A DNA stretch of 64,000 nt. Source: Gordonia oryzae (GTDB taxonomy: Bacteria > Actinomycetota > Actinomycetes > Mycobacteriales > Mycobacteriaceae). The notes under the pieces are model-generated. The model searched no databases and had not been told where the DNA came from. It saw only the letters and a program-made list of their open reading frames with translations. How positions within the stretch are numbered: the stretch's first letter is position 1; each line of letters starts with the position of its first letter. The position numbers and the translations under genes were made by a program. Below are positions 35,926 through 45,394 of this stretch, piece after piece. The stretch spans positions 1 to 64,000 of the forward strand of contig NZ_RKMH01000012.1 in the NCBI RefSeq assembly GCF_003797185.1, in the 5' to 3' direction.

Positions 35926-36981
35926 TCAGCTTCCGTTTCGCGGCAGACCGGGCGGATTGACCTGTGACGTCGGCACGGCCTCGGCGGAGAGGTTCCACGC
36001 GGCCAGCCACTTCGCGTATACCCCCGTGGTGATCAGGTGGTTGATAGCGTCGGCGAGCGGCCCGACGAGTCCGTCATCCTTCTTCGTCGTGGCCGCGATC
36101 AATCCCTGCAGCGTCGACCCGGCCCCGGAATAGGTGCCTGCTACACGGGTGGCTTTCGGGGTGCCCGCGGTCTGCCGGACATGATAGGAGATGCTCGGAT
36201 TCGGTGCGAGATACGCGTCGATCTTGCCAGAGGCAAGGGCCAGGTTGATCGAGTTGGCGTCCGGGAAGTAGATGACGTCGATGGTCTTGCCCTCGGCGGC
36301 GAGCTTGTCCCGCCATTCCAGCAGTAGGCGTTCCTGGTTGGTGCCCGACCCGACGGCCACCTTCTTGCCGGCAAGGCTCTCGTAGTTGCCGTCGAAGTTC
36401 CAAGAACTCGTCTTAAGCACTTCGAAGGCAAGTTCGTCCTTGCGGTAGGTCGCGAAGTCGTACTTTTCCTTGCGCTCCTCGGTGACGGTGATGTTGGAGA
36501 ATCCGACATTTGTTCGCCCGCTGTCGATTCCGACGAAAAGGTTCTCCCACGTGGCGTTGGTAATCACCGGTCTGAGCCCGAAGACGGCCGCGACGAGGCG
36601 GCCGAGGTCTGGTTCGGCGCCGGTCAGCGTGTGCTGATCGGACCCAATGAACGCCAGAGGCGGATACCCCGAGGGCAGTGCCCCGATCCCGATCGACAGT
36701 TCCCCGGAGTCACGCACCGCCGCGGGCAGCGCGTTGCGAAGTGAATCGACCTGCGGCACAGTGACCTCGATTTGATTGGCGGCACCGTTGGAGACCGCTC
36801 CGAGGACGACACCGCCGGGACTTCCGGATGGCTGCGCGGCATCTGTGGAACCGCCCGAGCAAGCGGCGAGCAGACCGCATACGAGGCCGAGTGCCACGGT
36901 GACGGCACCGAACCGTGTCCCGGCATGGCGACGAGCGCGCGTTCGGAGGGTGACGCGATCGGCGGAACGCGTTGGTGACAT
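35926..36981 (-). CDS. Polar-amino-acid ABC transporter, substrate-binding lipoprotein
   Basis: Family-3 solute-binding protein, 351 aa. An Arg-rich n-region, hydrophobic core and lipobox LLAAC (Cys about residue 41) mark it as a lipoprotein. The mature part reads GELSIGIGALPSGYPPLAFIG, LTGAEPDLGRLVAAVFG and GKKVAVGSGTNQERLLLEW, typical of the type-II fold. It is the third gene of permease-ATPase-binding protein, 106 bp after the ATPase. The SAM-IV riboswitch upstream suggests methionine or another sulfur compound as ligand, which the protein sequence alone does not show. Confidence 0.9.
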   Translation of the reverse strand: MSPTRSADRVTLRTRARRHAGTRFGAVTVALGLVCGLLAACSGGSTDAAQPSGSPGGVVLGAVSNGAANQIEVTVPQVDSLRNALPAAVRDSGELSIGIGALPSGYPPLAFIGSDQHTLTGAEPDLGRLVAAVFGLRPVITNATWENLFVGIDSGRTNVGFSNITVTEERKEKYDFATYRKDELAFEVLKTSSWNFDGNYESLAGKKVAVGSGTNQERLLLEWRDKLAAEGKTIDVIYFPDANSINLALASGKIDAYLAPNPSISYHVRQTAGTPKATRVAGTYSGAGSTLQGLIAATTKKDDGLVGPLADAINHLITTGVYAKWLAAWNLSAEAVPTSQVNPPGLPRNGS

Positions 36982-37087
36982 GGAGTTACTCCGTTCTGGT
37001 GTGTGATGACAAGGAGGATTACGGCCGTGTCCCGGCGAGGTCGCCGACGCTGGTCGCGGTCCCTATGAGGTGGTCGATGGGTGGCGG

Positions 37088-37885
37088 TCAGAGGACTCGT
37101 AGCAGAAAGTCCTTGGTGCGCTGGTGTGTCGGATGATCGAAGATCTGCTCTGGTGTGCCCTGCTCGACGATGCGTCCATCGTCGAGGAAGACGATGGTGT
37201 CGGCGACCTCGCGGGCGAAACCGATCTCGTGGGTCACGACGATCAAGGTGGTACCGGTGGCAGCGAGATCACGTATCACTGCGAGGACGTCGCCCACGAG
37301 CTCGGGATCGAGGGCCGAAGTCGGCTCGTCGAAGAGCAGCACCCCCGGCTCGGCGGCCAGCGCCCGGGCGATGGCGACCCGCTGTTGCTGACCACCGGAG
37401 AGCTGGCGCGGATATGCGTCGTACTTGTCCGAGAGTCCCACGCGCGCAAGGAGTGCGCGGGCAGCACGCTCGGCCTCCGCGCGGGTGATCCGGCCAGTCG
37501 AGACCAGTGGTGCCGCGACATTCTGGCCGGCGGTGAGGTTGGAGAACAGGTTGAACGATTGGAAAACGTAGCCGATGCGGCGTCGCTGTCGCAGAATCTC
37601 GCGTTCGGGCAATTCCCGGAGTCGGCCGCCGACGCGACGGACACCGATCAGTTCGCCGCCAACGCTGACGTGGCCTGCGTCGAGCCGCTCGAGATGGTTC
37701 ACGGCACGGAGCAGGGTCGACTTTCCCGAGCCCGAGGGTCCGAGGATGACCGTCACCTCTCCCGGGCGGATCGTGAGGTCGATGCCCTTGAGGACGTGAT
37801 GGTCGGCGTAGAAGCGGTGGGCGCCCACGATCTGCACCTCGGCACCGGTCGACGTCGTGTCCTCTGCGATGGCGGCGCGCGTCAT
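37088..37885 (-). CDS. Polar-amino-acid ABC transporter, ATP-binding protein
   Basis: ATPase subunit, 265 aa. It has Walker [16 protein letters not shown]-loop [22 protein letters not shown], signature [15 protein letters not shown], Walker [16 protein letters not shown] and the His switch VTHEIGF. The ATG at 37885 overlaps the permease stop by 4 bp (ATGA), so translation is coupled. The N-terminal 20 residues ([20 protein letters not shown]) precede the usual first strand. It belongs to the amino-acid (HisP/GlnQ) subgroup by Q-loop and length. Confidence 0.94.
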   Translation of the reverse strand: MTRAAIAEDTTSTGAEVQIVGAHRFYADHHVLKGIDLTIRPGEVTVILGPSGSGKSTLLRAVNHLERLDAGHVSVGGELIGVRRVGGRLRELPEREILRQRRRIGYVFQSFNLFSNLTAGQNVAAPLVSTGRITRAEAERAARALLARVGLSDKYDAYPRQLSGGQQQRVAIARALAAEPGVLLFDEPTSALDPELVGDVLAVIRDLAATGTTLIVVTHEIGFAREVADTIVFLDDGRIVEQGTPEQIFDHPTHQRTKDFLLRVL

Positions 37886-38892
37886 GCGGCACGCTCCCAG
37901 GGACGCTGGGCGATGCTCCGGCGAGTACCGGCAACAGCGAACCGCAATCGCTGTATCGGCGTGGCGGGCAGGGTGCGGACCGCCCCTCGCGCGAAGTAGT
38001 GCTCGACGTAGAACTGGACGATCGACACGGCGCTGGTGAGGATCACATACCAGCACGTCGCCACCATCAGCAGTGGGATGATGTCACCGGAATAGGTGCT
38101 CGACTGGGTGGAGACCACGCCGAAAAGATCGAGTAGCGACACGTAGTAGACCAGCGACGTCGACTTGATCAGCCCGATGAGCAGATTCACATACGACGGA
38201 ACAATGGACCGCAGAGCTTGCGGCAATGTTATGCGAAGAAAGTGATACCGACGTGGAATGCCCAGTGCAGCAGCGGCTTCGTGTTGGCCCGCGTCAACCG
38301 ACAGGATGCCGCCGCGCACGATCTCGGCGGCGAACGCCGCCTCGTGGACGGTGATACCGATGACAGCGATCAGGAACGGGGAGGCGCGATCGGCCTCGGA
38401 GAAATGAAACAGTCCCGGCCCGAACGGAACACCGATACTCAGACTCTGGTAGAGCGCTCCGAAGTTGAACAAGATGAGCAGCAGTACGATCAGCGGGATC
38501 GAGCGAAAGAACCAGACGTAACCCCAGCTGACTGCCGCGAGCACGGGATTGTTCGACAGCCGCATCAGCGCCAGGACGATGCCGACGGCAAGGGCGAGCA
38601 CCGCACTGTACGCAGCGACCTCCAGCGTGACCCCGAGACCTTCGATAATGACGGGGCGAAAGAACCAGTACCCGAACCTATCCCATTGAAAAAAGGCGTT
38701 GGTGGCCAGACCGTGAACTAACTGTGCACCGACGACGAGCACGATCGCTGCGAGAATCCACCGGACGGGATGACGCAGGGGCGCAACGGGTTCAGCGATC
38801 GGAGGCGCGGTCGTGCCCGCCGACGACGGGTGCGGAGCCCCCGACGGCGCCGGCTGTGGATCGGCACTCGTGGACGGCGATGGGGCGGACAT
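37882..38892 (-). CDS. Polar-amino-acid ABC transporter, permease
   Basis: Inner-membrane subunit, 336 aa, with about 5 to 6 transmembrane helices. A Pro/Ser-rich cytosolic N-terminus of about 45 residues precedes [18 protein letters not shown]. The His/Glu/Gln/Arg permease region follows ([20 protein letters not shown]) and the EAA loop [20 protein letters not shown] contacts the ATPase. The ATG at 38892 has GGAGGAG upstream. It is the first gene of the importer and follows a SAM-IV riboswitch by about 120 nt. Confidence 0.93.
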   Translation of the reverse strand: MSAPSPSTSADPQPAPSGAPHPSSAGTTAPPIAEPVAPLRHPVRWILAAIVLVVGAQLVHGLATNAFFQWDRFGYWFFRPVIIEGLGVTLEVAAYSAVLALAVGIVLALMRLSNNPVLAAVSWGYVWFFRSIPLIVLLLILFNFGALYQSLSIGVPFGPGLFHFSEADRASPFLIAVIGITVHEAAFAAEIVRGGILSVDAGQHEAAAALGIPRRYHFLRITLPQALRSIVPSYVNLLIGLIKSTSLVYYVSLLDLFGVVSTQSSTYSGDIIPLLMVATCWYVILTSAVSIVQFYVEHYFARGAVRTLPATPIQRLRFAVAGTRRSIAQRPWERAA

Positions 38893-39014
38893 GGCGGCAA
38901 TCTCCTCCAACCGGGAAACGGGACACGCGAGGAGGCGTGCCCGCCTGCACCTCGGGCGTATCCCGCAGGTACCAACGACCACGACGGCACGACGACTCCT
39001 CACGGAATTGTCGG

Positions 39015-39131
39015 GGCCGTTCCCATCGCGCTTATCGGGACATTCCCGATCCGGTCGTCACCTGGGGCACCCCACCGCGATGCGAGGGTTGCCGGTCAAC
39101 CAGCCAGGGCTTGACGTTGACGCTCATGACC
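39015..39131 (-). ncRNA. SAM-IV riboswitch
   Basis: Minus-strand RNA begins GGTCATGAGCGTCAACGTCA, then AGCCCTGGCTGG, CCGGCAACCCTC and GCGGTGGGGTGCCCCAGG, closing with TGACGACC, which re-pairs with the 5' GGTCATG arm. A downstream hairpin CGGGAATGTCCCG followed by ATAAGCGCG fits the SAM-IV pseudoknot half. These blocks match, in order, the SAM-IV consensus as I remember it. The element lies about 120 nt upstream of the permease start. SAM binding should switch the importer off. Confidence 0.87.
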
Positions 39132-39171
39132 GTCTCGCTCACGCTAATACCGCGCGCCGCAGCCGTCAGTA

Positions 39172-39177
39172 TTTATA
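39172..39177 (-). promoter_or_regulatory. Possible -10 element ahead of the SAM-IV leader
   Basis: TATAAA on the minus strand, about 40 nt before the riboswitch begins, in an otherwise GC-rich stretch (39132-39248). No matching -35 hexamer is clear, so this is a suggestion only. Confidence 0.35.
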
Positions 39178-39248
39178 TTCGTCGATGAGTGAAAGTCTCG
39201 TGGCGTCGACGACGGCTCGGCCACTCAATTCGCGCGGCGCAGCGTTGC

Positions 39249-39737
39249 TCAAACGCTGCGTTCAGCGGCCAAGATCGCCTCGAGTCGTCGGTGGATGTGC
39301 GGGGAGAGAAAGGGTGTCACGTCGCCGCCCAGCGTGGCGACCTCTTTGACCAGAGAACTAGAGACGTGCGCGAAGCGTGGATCGGTCAGCAGGAACACGG
39401 TCTCGACATCTGCCAGTTCACGATTCATCTGTGCCATCGGAAGCTCGTAGTCGAAGTCCACCGACGAACGCAAACCTTTGACGATGGAGTGGATCGCGTT
39501 CTCTCTGAGATAGTCGACGAGCAGGCCAGACCACTGATCCACCCGCACATTGGGCAGATCAGCGCAATCCTCCCGGATCAGTTCGAGCCGCTCAGGAACC
39601 GGGAACAGTCCGCGCTTGTTGGGATTGACGACCACGGTGACCACCAGTTCGTCGAAACACGCGGCAGCCCGCTCGACAACGTAACGGTGGCCGCGCGTGA
39701 AGGGATCGAAGGAGCCGGGGATCACCGCACTGGTCAT
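39249..39737 (-). CDS. coaD: Phosphopantetheine adenylyltransferase
   Basis: Penultimate step of coenzyme A synthesis: 4'-phosphopantetheine and ATP to dephospho-CoA. The 162-aa protein has IPGSFDPFTRGHRYVVERAA with the T/H-x-G-H nucleotide motif, VTVVVNPNKRGLFPVPERLE and FLLTDPRFAHVSSSLVKEVA with the ISSxxVR-type loop. Length is normal. It starts at an ATG 12 bp after rsmD, the conserved rsmD-coaD pair. Confidence 0.97.
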   Translation of the reverse strand: MTSAVIPGSFDPFTRGHRYVVERAAACFDELVVTVVVNPNKRGLFPVPERLELIREDCADLPNVRVDQWSGLLVDYLRENAIHSIVKGLRSSVDFDYELPMAQMNRELADVETVFLLTDPRFAHVSSSLVKEVATLGGDVTPFLSPHIHRRLEAILAAERSV

Positions 39738-39749
39738 GCTCTGCAGAAC

Positions 39750-40355
39750 CTACCCGGCCTCCCCGTCGGAGACGCGCGCGACCTGCACCCTGGTGTCACC
39801 ATAGGACTTTTCAGTGACGACCTCCCAGCCGACCGGCCATCTCGTCGTGGCCCGGCGGCCCCGCTCGAGGACCAGTAGACCGCCGTCGGCGAGCCAACCG
39901 CACGCGCCGAGCGCCACGAGGTCGCCATGTACCTCATCGTCGGTAAGCGCATAGGGCGGGTCGGAGAAGATCACATCGAAGCGGCCCGTCATACCCTGGT
40001 GGTGCACGACATCCACGCGGGCCGGGGCACCGGCGGCCAGGAACGCCGACACCGGCGCGGTGATCACCCGACCTGCCTCGGCGACGCCGAGCGCCCTCAG
40101 ATTGGCGGTGACGACAGCGGCGGCGCGACGACGGTTATCGACGAACACGGCAGAGGACGCACCACGGGAGAGACCTTCGAGCCCCAGCGCACCCGACCCG
40201 GCATAGAGGTCGAGGATCGCAGCGCCCTCCAGATCGATCCGGGCGTCGAGAATGTTGAACACTGCCTCACGCACCCGATCGGAGGTGGGCCGGGTCCCGG
40301 CGTCGGGAACCTTCAGTGGGCGTCCGCCGTGGCGGCCGGCGATGATCCGGGTCAC
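39750..40355 (-). CDS. rsmD: 16S rRNA (guanine-966-N2)-methyltransferase
   Basis: SAM-dependent methyltransferase of 201 aa. It starts TRIIAGRHGGRPLKVPDAGT, has RPTSDRVREAVFNIL, the SAM motif ILDLYAGSGALGLEGLSRGA and catalytic FSDPPYAL. The GTG at 40353-40355 is chosen from the family start and a GGGAG nine bases upstream; the longer frame is unlike the family. The gene is followed by coaD. recG, which often precedes it in Actinobacteria, is absent, and a gene-poor 0.5 kb follows on that side. Confidence 0.95.
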   Translation of the reverse strand: MTRIIAGRHGGRPLKVPDAGTRPTSDRVREAVFNILDARIDLEGAAILDLYAGSGALGLEGLSRGASSAVFVDNRRRAAAVVTANLRALGVAEAGRVITAPVSAFLAAGAPARVDVVHHQGMTGRFDVIFSDPPYALTDDEVHGDLVALGACGWLADGGLLVLERGRRATTRWPVGWEVVTEKSYGDTRVQVARVSDGEAG

Positions 40356-40836
40356 CGGATCATTCTCCCATTGCCGATTCGGGTGGGCTGCCACCCTGGG
40401 CGATCGTCGCCAACGCGGCGTCACCGCCGTGTCGTGACCGACAATTCGCCCCAGCGAGTCGTCGCGAGCGTGCATGTCCCGCATCACATGCACCCGATGA
40501 GCGAGGCATTGTGGGGGCCTCCCTGATCTATGCAGGCAGGTGAATTCGTCGGCGCACGTTGTTCAGGTCGAAGGTGCTTCGAGCCCGTCCCACACAGGAA
40601 CACCCCCAGCACCGCTTCTCGCTCTCGACTCCCGGGTCCCCTCGGTGGCCGACGGTTCCCGACTTTGGGAGATTGCCAAGGACTCCCAGGTGCTCTCCAC
40701 CAATCCCCGATCCGCCTGCGCACGTCGACGGTGTCTACCCGCTTGCCACCGTGCCCGACCAGCGATCAGGCAAACACGCCGAGACCACCGACGCCTGACA
40801 CACCGGACGTCACAGGTCGTCCACGCGTGACCGCCC
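40356..40836. other. Gene-poor interval between rsmD and the sirtuin gene
   Basis: About 480 bp with divergent genes at both ends, so two promoters are expected. Open frames here are Arg/Pro/Ser-rich and not recognised. Synteny with M. tuberculosis changes at this point (rsmD block on the left, proB-obg block on the right), which makes it a likely rearrangement junction. Confidence 0.5.
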
Positions 40837-40842
40837 TATTCT
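40837..40842 (+). promoter_or_regulatory. Candidate -10 of a leaderless sirtuin transcript
   Basis: TATTCT (TANNNT type) lies seven bases before the GTG start at 40850. No ribosome-binding site precedes the GTG. The spacing fits a transcription start at or next to the first codon base, as in many mycobacterial leaderless genes. Confidence 0.5.
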
Positions 40843-40849
40843 GGCTGAC

Positions 40850-41809
40850 GTGCGTACCCGACTGCAGATCGGCTGGACCCCGGCCGAACCGACCCCGCTC
40901 GAGGAGCGCCTCGATCTCGCCCTCGATCGACTCTCGGGACTGCTCGACGGTGCCCGGATCACTGCCCTGACCGGCGCGGGCCTGTCCACCGACTCCGGCA
41001 TCCCCGACTACCGCAGTCCCGGTGCGCCGGCCCGCACACCGATGACCGTGCAGATGTTCTTGTCCTCCCCGGAATTCCGCCGCCACTATTGGGCACGTAA
41101 TCACCTCGGCTGGCGCCATATGGACGCAGCGAAACCCAACGCCGGTCATCATGCGCTCGCCGAACTCGGACGCCAGGGGCACCTGACCGGTGTGATCACC
41201 CAGAACGTCGACATGCTGCACACCAAGGCGCAAACCCGTCGGGTGATCGAGTTGCACGGCTGTTATGGGCGGGTGCGCTGCCTGGATTGCGACGCGACGC
41301 TGTCGCGTCACCGGCTCGCCGAGATGCTCGAGGAGCTCAACCCGGACTTCACGGCCCGGGTGTTGGGTCGCGGTGCTATCGAGGTCGCCCCCGACGCCGA
41401 CACATCACTCGACGACACCGCCGATTTCGTCGTCGCACACTGCCCGCGATGCGGGGGCATCCTCAAACCCGATATCGTCTACTTTGGCGAGAATGCTTCC
41501 AAAGATCTTGTCGCACAATCATTCGCAATGATCGACGAGAGCGATGCGCTATTGGTCGCCGGGTCGTCGCTGACCGTGATGAGCGGATTGCGGTTCGCGC
41601 GGTACGCCCACCGCACCTCCAAGACACTGGTGGTGGTCAACCGCGGTGCCACCCGCGCAGACCACATCGCCGATCTGAAGATCGACCACCTCTGCGGCGT
41701 CGTCCTGCCCGCCCTCGCACAGCGTGGACGAGCCCAGAGAGTCATCGAATCGTCAGACGGGCACCAGGTCGTCGGCGTGGATCACCGGGCGCCGCAACTG
41801 TTCCGGTAG
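40850..41809 (+). CDS. SIR2-family NAD-dependent protein deacetylase
   Basis: Sirtuin that removes acyl groups from lysines using NAD. The 319-aa protein has the NAD motif [27 protein letters not shown], catalytic His in VIELHGCYG, and a zinc site of two Cys pairs ([10 protein letters not shown] and [18 protein letters not shown]). An N-terminal extension of about 30 residues precedes the core. It starts at GTG with a TANNNT box seven bases before. Its last 57 bp overlap the convergent 3' end of proB. Confidence 0.92.
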   Translation: MRTRLQIGWTPAEPTPLEERLDLALDRLSGLLDGARITALTGAGLSTDSGIPDYRSPGAPARTPMTVQMFLSSPEFRRHYWARNHLGWRHMDAAKPNAGHHALAELGRQGHLTGVITQNVDMLHTKAQTRRVIELHGCYGRVRCLDCDATLSRHRLAEMLEELNPDFTARVLGRGAIEVAPDADTSLDDTADFVVAHCPRCGGILKPDIVYFGENASKDLVAQSFAMIDESDALLVAGSSLTVMSGLRFARYAHRTSKTLVVVNRGATRADHIADLKIDHLCGVVLPALAQRGRAQRVIESSDGHQVVGVDHRAPQLFR

Positions 41810-42868
41810 TTCCGAGGTTGAGCGACCCACCATCCGCGCGACGTCCTCGGCCGCGTAAGAAGACACACCGCGCGCGTACACGGAACCGGCGGCATCGACC
41901 AGCTCGACGACATCGCCCTCGGAGAACCCGCCGCGGGCCCCGATCACCCCGGCCGCCAGCAGTGAGCGCCTGCGCTGCACCACTGCGGCGACCGCCCCGT
42001 CGTCGATGGCGATCTGCCCGCGCGCGTCGGCGGCATGGCGCACCCAGAAGCGCCGCGACGACAGCCGGTCGGGGCGTGCGGCGAAGACCGTGCCCACCGA
42101 CGCCGACCCCAACGCCTGCGCTGCGTCAGCCGCCGCCGCGAGGAGCACCGGCACCCCACCGTCAGCGGCCAGACGAGCTGCGGCCAGCTTGGACGCCATC
42201 CCACCGGTCCCCAGCGCACCACCGGATCCGGCGATCACCCCGTCGAGATCCTCGGGACCGTTGACCTCGGAAAGAAATCGCGCGACACGGCCGTCCGGGC
42301 CAGGCTTGCGGGGATCCCCGTCGTACAGACCGTCCACATCCGAGAGCAGCACCAGTGCGTCGGCACCGGCGAGATGCGCCACCAGCGCCGCGAGTCGATC
42401 GTTGTCGCCGAACCGGATCTCGTTGGTGGCCACCGTGTCGTTCTCGTTGACGACACCGACCGCCCCCAGTGAGCGCAGCCGGTCCAACGTGCGTTGCGCG
42501 TTGGCGTGGTGGGCGCGGTTGGAGATGTCGTCGGCAGTCAGGAGCACTTGTCCGACAGTCCGCCCGTATCGGGCGAAGCTCGTACCCCAGGCGTGTGCCA
42601 GCGCAAGCTGTCCGACACTCGCCGCAGCCTGTTTGGTCGCCAGGTCGGTGGGACGCTTCTTGAGCCCCAGCGGGGCGATGCCCGCACCGATCGCCCCCGA
42701 CGACACCACAACCACGTCCGACCCGGCCCGCATACGCGCTTCGAGTGCGTCGGTGAGCCGGTCGAGTCGATCCATGTCGAGGCCGGTACCGAGGTCGGTC
42801 AGCGCCGACGATCCGATCTTGACGACGATGCTGCGCGCGTGGGCGATCCGGTCACGCACGTCGCTCAT
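41753..42868 (-). CDS. proB: Glutamate 5-kinase
   Basis: First step of proline synthesis, glutamate to glutamyl phosphate. The 371-aa protein has the kinase domain ([63 protein letters not shown]) and a C-terminal PUA domain ([20 protein letters not shown]). Its ATG overlaps the obg stop by one base. Its 3' end overlaps the sirtuin gene for 57 bp antisense. The order obg-proB is as in Rv2440c-Rv2439c. Confidence 0.97.
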   Translation of the reverse strand: MSDVRDRIAHARSIVVKIGSSALTDLGTGLDMDRLDRLTDALEARMRAGSDVVVVSSGAIGAGIAPLGLKKRPTDLATKQAAASVGQLALAHAWGTSFARYGRTVGQVLLTADDISNRAHHANAQRTLDRLRSLGAVGVVNENDTVATNEIRFGDNDRLAALVAHLAGADALVLLSDVDGLYDGDPRKPGPDGRVARFLSEVNGPEDLDGVIAGSGGALGTGGMASKLAAARLAADGGVPVLLAAAADAAQALGSASVGTVFAARPDRLSSRRFWVRHAADARGQIAIDDGAVAAVVQRRRSLLAAGVIGARGGFSEGDVVELVDAAGSVYARGVSSYAAEDVARMVGRSTSELPEQLRRPVIHADDLVPV

Positions 42869-44328
42869 TACTCGTCGGCCTCCGCGTCGTCGGCCAGACC
42901 GCGCCGCACGCGTCGCGCCAGCTTGCGTTCGGCCGCACCCATCCGTTCGGATCGGTCGAGCCGAATGTCGGTGCCGCGCCCGGTGATCGGGACGTCGTCG
43001 CCCATCGGAGTTGTCGGCTCCCAGTCGAAGGTCATGTCTCCAATGGTGACCGGTGCTCCAGGCCGCGCACCGAGACGCATCAGCTCGTTCTCGACCCCGA
43101 GGCGATTGAGGCGATCGGCGAGGTAGCCGACGGCCTCGTCATTGTCGAACTGTGTCTGCGCGATCCAGCGTTCCGGGCGGGCACCGGTGACGACGAATCC
43201 ACCGTCGATGACCGGATCCGGTGTCACCGCGAACTGTGCCTCGTCGATCGCCTTGGGGCGAATCACCGTTCGGCGGGCGGCGGGCTTCGGATGGGCTTGG
43301 CGATACTGCGCCACCATGCGCGCGAGCGCGTTGGTCAATTCACGAAGTCCCTGGTGGGTGACCGCGGAGATGCGGTATACTGGCCAACCGCGCTGTGCCA
43401 GTTCGGGTTCGACGAGATCGGCAAGCTCGGCGGCATCGGGCACGTCGATCTTGTTCAGGATGACCACCCGCGGACGCTCCGCGAGGTCTCCGAGCCCGTG
43501 GTCGGCGTCGAGGGCCGGACGGTAGGCGGCCAGTTCGGCTTCGAGGGCATCGATGTCGGACACCGGGTCACGCCCGGGCTCGAGAGTGGCGCAGTCGACC
43601 ACGTGCGCGAGGACCGCACAGCGCTCGAGGTGACGCAGAAAGTCCAGACCAAGGCCGCGCCCGGTGGAGGCGCCGGGGATCAGTCCGGGAACGTCGGCGA
43701 TGGTGAACACGTCACCGGCCGCCTGCACCACCCCCAGATTGGGTTGCAGAGTGGTGAACGGATAGTCGGCGATCTTCGGTTTGGCGGCCGAGAGTACCGA
43801 CACCAGTGAGGATTTGCCCGCGGACGGGAATCCGACCAGCCCGACATCGGCGACCGACTTGAGCTCGAGTACCAGGTCGCGATGTTGCCCCTCTTCGCCG
43901 AGCAGCGCGAAACCCGGCGCCTTGCGCGCCCGGGATGCCAACGCGGCGTTACCGAGTCCACCCCGACCGCCCTGGGCGGCGTCGAAGGTGGTACCCGCAC
44001 CGACGAGATCGGCCAGGATGGTGCCCGCGGCATCGAGAACAACGGTGCCGTCGGGAACGGCGAGCACGAGGTCCTCACCGTTCGCGCCGTCGCGGTTGTC
44101 GCCCATCCCCGGTTTCCCATTGCCGGCCTTGGCATGCGGACGGAAATGGAAGTCCAGCAGGGTGTGCACCTGGGGGTCGACGACCAGACGCACCGAGCCG
44201 CCGTTACCACCGTCGCCTCCGTCGGGACCGCCGAGCGGCTTGAACTTCTCCCGGTGCACCGAAGAGCAGCCGTGGCCGCCGTTACCGGCGGCGACGTGGA
44301 TGGTCACCCGGTCGACGAACCGCGACAT
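42868..44328 (-). CDS. obg: Obg-family GTPase
   Basis: Ribosome-associated GTPase involved in 50S assembly and stress control. The 486-aa protein has the Gly-rich Obg domain ([20 protein letters not shown]), the G domain ([42 protein letters not shown]) and a C-terminal OCT-type domain ([21 protein letters not shown]). The ATG at 44328 matches the family; upstream frame is rejected. It follows rpmA after a terminator and a 13-bp repeat, so it may have its own promoter. proB follows with a 1-bp overlap. Confidence 0.97.
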   Translation of the reverse strand: MSRFVDRVTIHVAAGNGGHGCSSVHREKFKPLGGPDGGDGGNGGSVRLVVDPQVHTLLDFHFRPHAKAGNGKPGMGDNRDGANGEDLVLAVPDGTVVLDAAGTILADLVGAGTTFDAAQGGRGGLGNAALASRARKAPGFALLGEEGQHRDLVLELKSVADVGLVGFPSAGKSSLVSVLSAAKPKIADYPFTTLQPNLGVVQAAGDVFTIADVPGLIPGASTGRGLGLDFLRHLERCAVLAHVVDCATLEPGRDPVSDIDALEAELAAYRPALDADHGLGDLAERPRVVILNKIDVPDAAELADLVEPELAQRGWPVYRISAVTHQGLRELTNALARMVAQYRQAHPKPAARRTVIRPKAIDEAQFAVTPDPVIDGGFVVTGARPERWIAQTQFDNDEAVGYLADRLNRLGVENELMRLGARPGAPVTIGDMTFDWEPTTPMGDDVPITGRGTDIRLDRSERMGAAERKLARRVRRGLADDAEADE

Positions 44329-44369
44329 GACGTTCCTTCCTTCTCGGGCGCGACGAGGGGTCGACGCCC

Positions 44370-44408
44370 GGTGACAAACAACGGTGACAAACAACGGTGA
44401 CAAACAAC
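44370..44408. repeat. Three 13-bp tandem repeats
   Basis: GGTGACAAACAAC three times (44370-44382, 44383-44395, 44396-44408). On the minus strand the units read GTTGTTTGTCACC and follow directly after the rpmA terminator stem, giving it a T-rich tail. Confidence 0.95.
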
Positions 44409-44409
44409 A

Positions 44410-44444
44410 AGGGCGGGCCGGTGCGTGATGCCCCTGCCCGCCCT
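44410..44444 (-). terminator. Intrinsic terminator of rplU-rpmA
   Basis: Nine-bp stem AGGGCGGGC / GCCCGCCCT (44410-44418 and 44436-44444) around a 17-nt loop. On the minus strand it is followed by TTGTTGTTTGTC, an unusual T-rich tail for such GC-rich DNA. It starts 37 bp past the rpmA stop. Partial read-through into obg is possible. Confidence 0.8.
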
Positions 44445-44481
44445 GTCGAAGAGCTCTGGTGGTTCTCGTGAACCGCTCGGG

Positions 44482-44745
44482 TCAGGCCTGAGCGGCCTCC
44501 GGAACGATGTTCACGGTCTTGCGGCCACGCTTGGTGCCGAACTCGACCGCACCCGACGCGAGCGCGAACAGGGTGTCGTCGCCACCACGGCCGACATTGA
44601 CGCCGGGGTGGAACTTGGTGCCGCGCTGACGGATCAGGATCTCGCCGGCGCTGACCTGCTGGCCGCCAAAGCGCTTGACGCCGAGCCGCTGGGCGTTGGA
44701 ATCGCGACCGTTGCGCGAGCTGGACGCGCCCTTCTTGTGTGCCAT
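44482..44745 (-). CDS. rpmA: 50S ribosomal protein L27
   Basis: Large-subunit protein near the peptidyl-transferase centre. The 87-aa chain reads [20 protein letters not shown], then [20 protein letters not shown] and [20 protein letters not shown]. The N-terminus is uncleaved type, without a Firmicutes-like extension. It starts at an ATG with AGGAGG upstream and follows rplU by 34 bp, the standard pair, with an intrinsic terminator after it. Confidence 0.98.
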   Translation of the reverse strand: MAHKKGASSSRNGRDSNAQRLGVKRFGGQQVSAGEILIRQRGTKFHPGVNVGRGGDDTLFALASGAVEFGTKRGRKTVNIVPEAAQA

Positions 44746-44779
44746 GTGTCAGTCCTCCTGGGTAACGCTGAGACGAGAA

Positions 44780-45091
44780 TTACTTGATACCGGTGACCTT
44801 GAGGACCGTCAGCTTCTGACGGTGACCCTGGCGCTTGTGGTAGCCGGTCTTGTTCTTGAACTTGTGGATACGGATCTTCGGACCCTTGACATGCTCGACG
44901 ATCTCACCGGTGACCGACATCGTCGCGAGCTTGTCGGCATCGGTGGTGAGCTCGGAGCCGTCGACGACCAGCGCCACCGGCAGACTCACGGTGGTGCCCG
45001 GCTCGCTGTCGATCTTCTCGACCTTCACAATGTCGCCCTGGGCGACCTTGTACTGCTTACCGCCGGTCTTGACGATCGCGTACGTTGCCAT
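44780..45091 (-). CDS. rplU: 50S ribosomal protein L21
   Basis: Large-subunit protein that binds 23S rRNA with L20. The 103-aa chain begins [20 protein letters not shown] and ends [21 protein letters not shown], both typical. The ATG at 45091 has AGAGGAC upstream; the longer open frame is rejected because family members start at this point. It heads the rplU-rpmA transcript, 303 bp after the rne stop. Confidence 0.98.
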   Translation of the reverse strand: MATYAIVKTGGKQYKVAQGDIVKVEKIDSEPGTTVSLPVALVVDGSELTTDADKLATMSVTGEIVEHVKGPKIRIHKFKNKTGYHKRQGHRQKLTVLKVTGIK

Positions 45092-45394
45092 CGAAGCTGT
45101 CCTCTTGTTCATCATCTCGGGCCGTGTGACACATGTGTGCGTCCACGGGTGTGTGGGTGTGCGCATCTCCGACGTGGGCCGTGCGAAACCCAGCGGCTAC
45201 ACCGGGATTGCATCAGATCACTCCGAAGGGCCTGCCGCGAAGGGAATTCCCGGCCGATAACACCCTTCGGGATGGTGATCCGTTTGGGAATCGGCACAGC
45301 TTGAACCCTCCGCCAGAGGCGACCAATCAAGGTTACGGGAGCCAGTCCGGTCAGGTCAAACCCGCCGCACCGGTTCCGGCAACCGCCGCCGCGC
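45092..45394. promoter_or_regulatory. 303-bp region upstream of rplU
   Basis: Lies between the rne stop and the rplU start, both minus strand. It must carry the rplU promoter and perhaps an rne terminator. A minus-strand TTGATT (about 45325) is a possible -35, but no clear -10 is seen at the right spacing. No coding content recognised. Confidence 0.4.
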
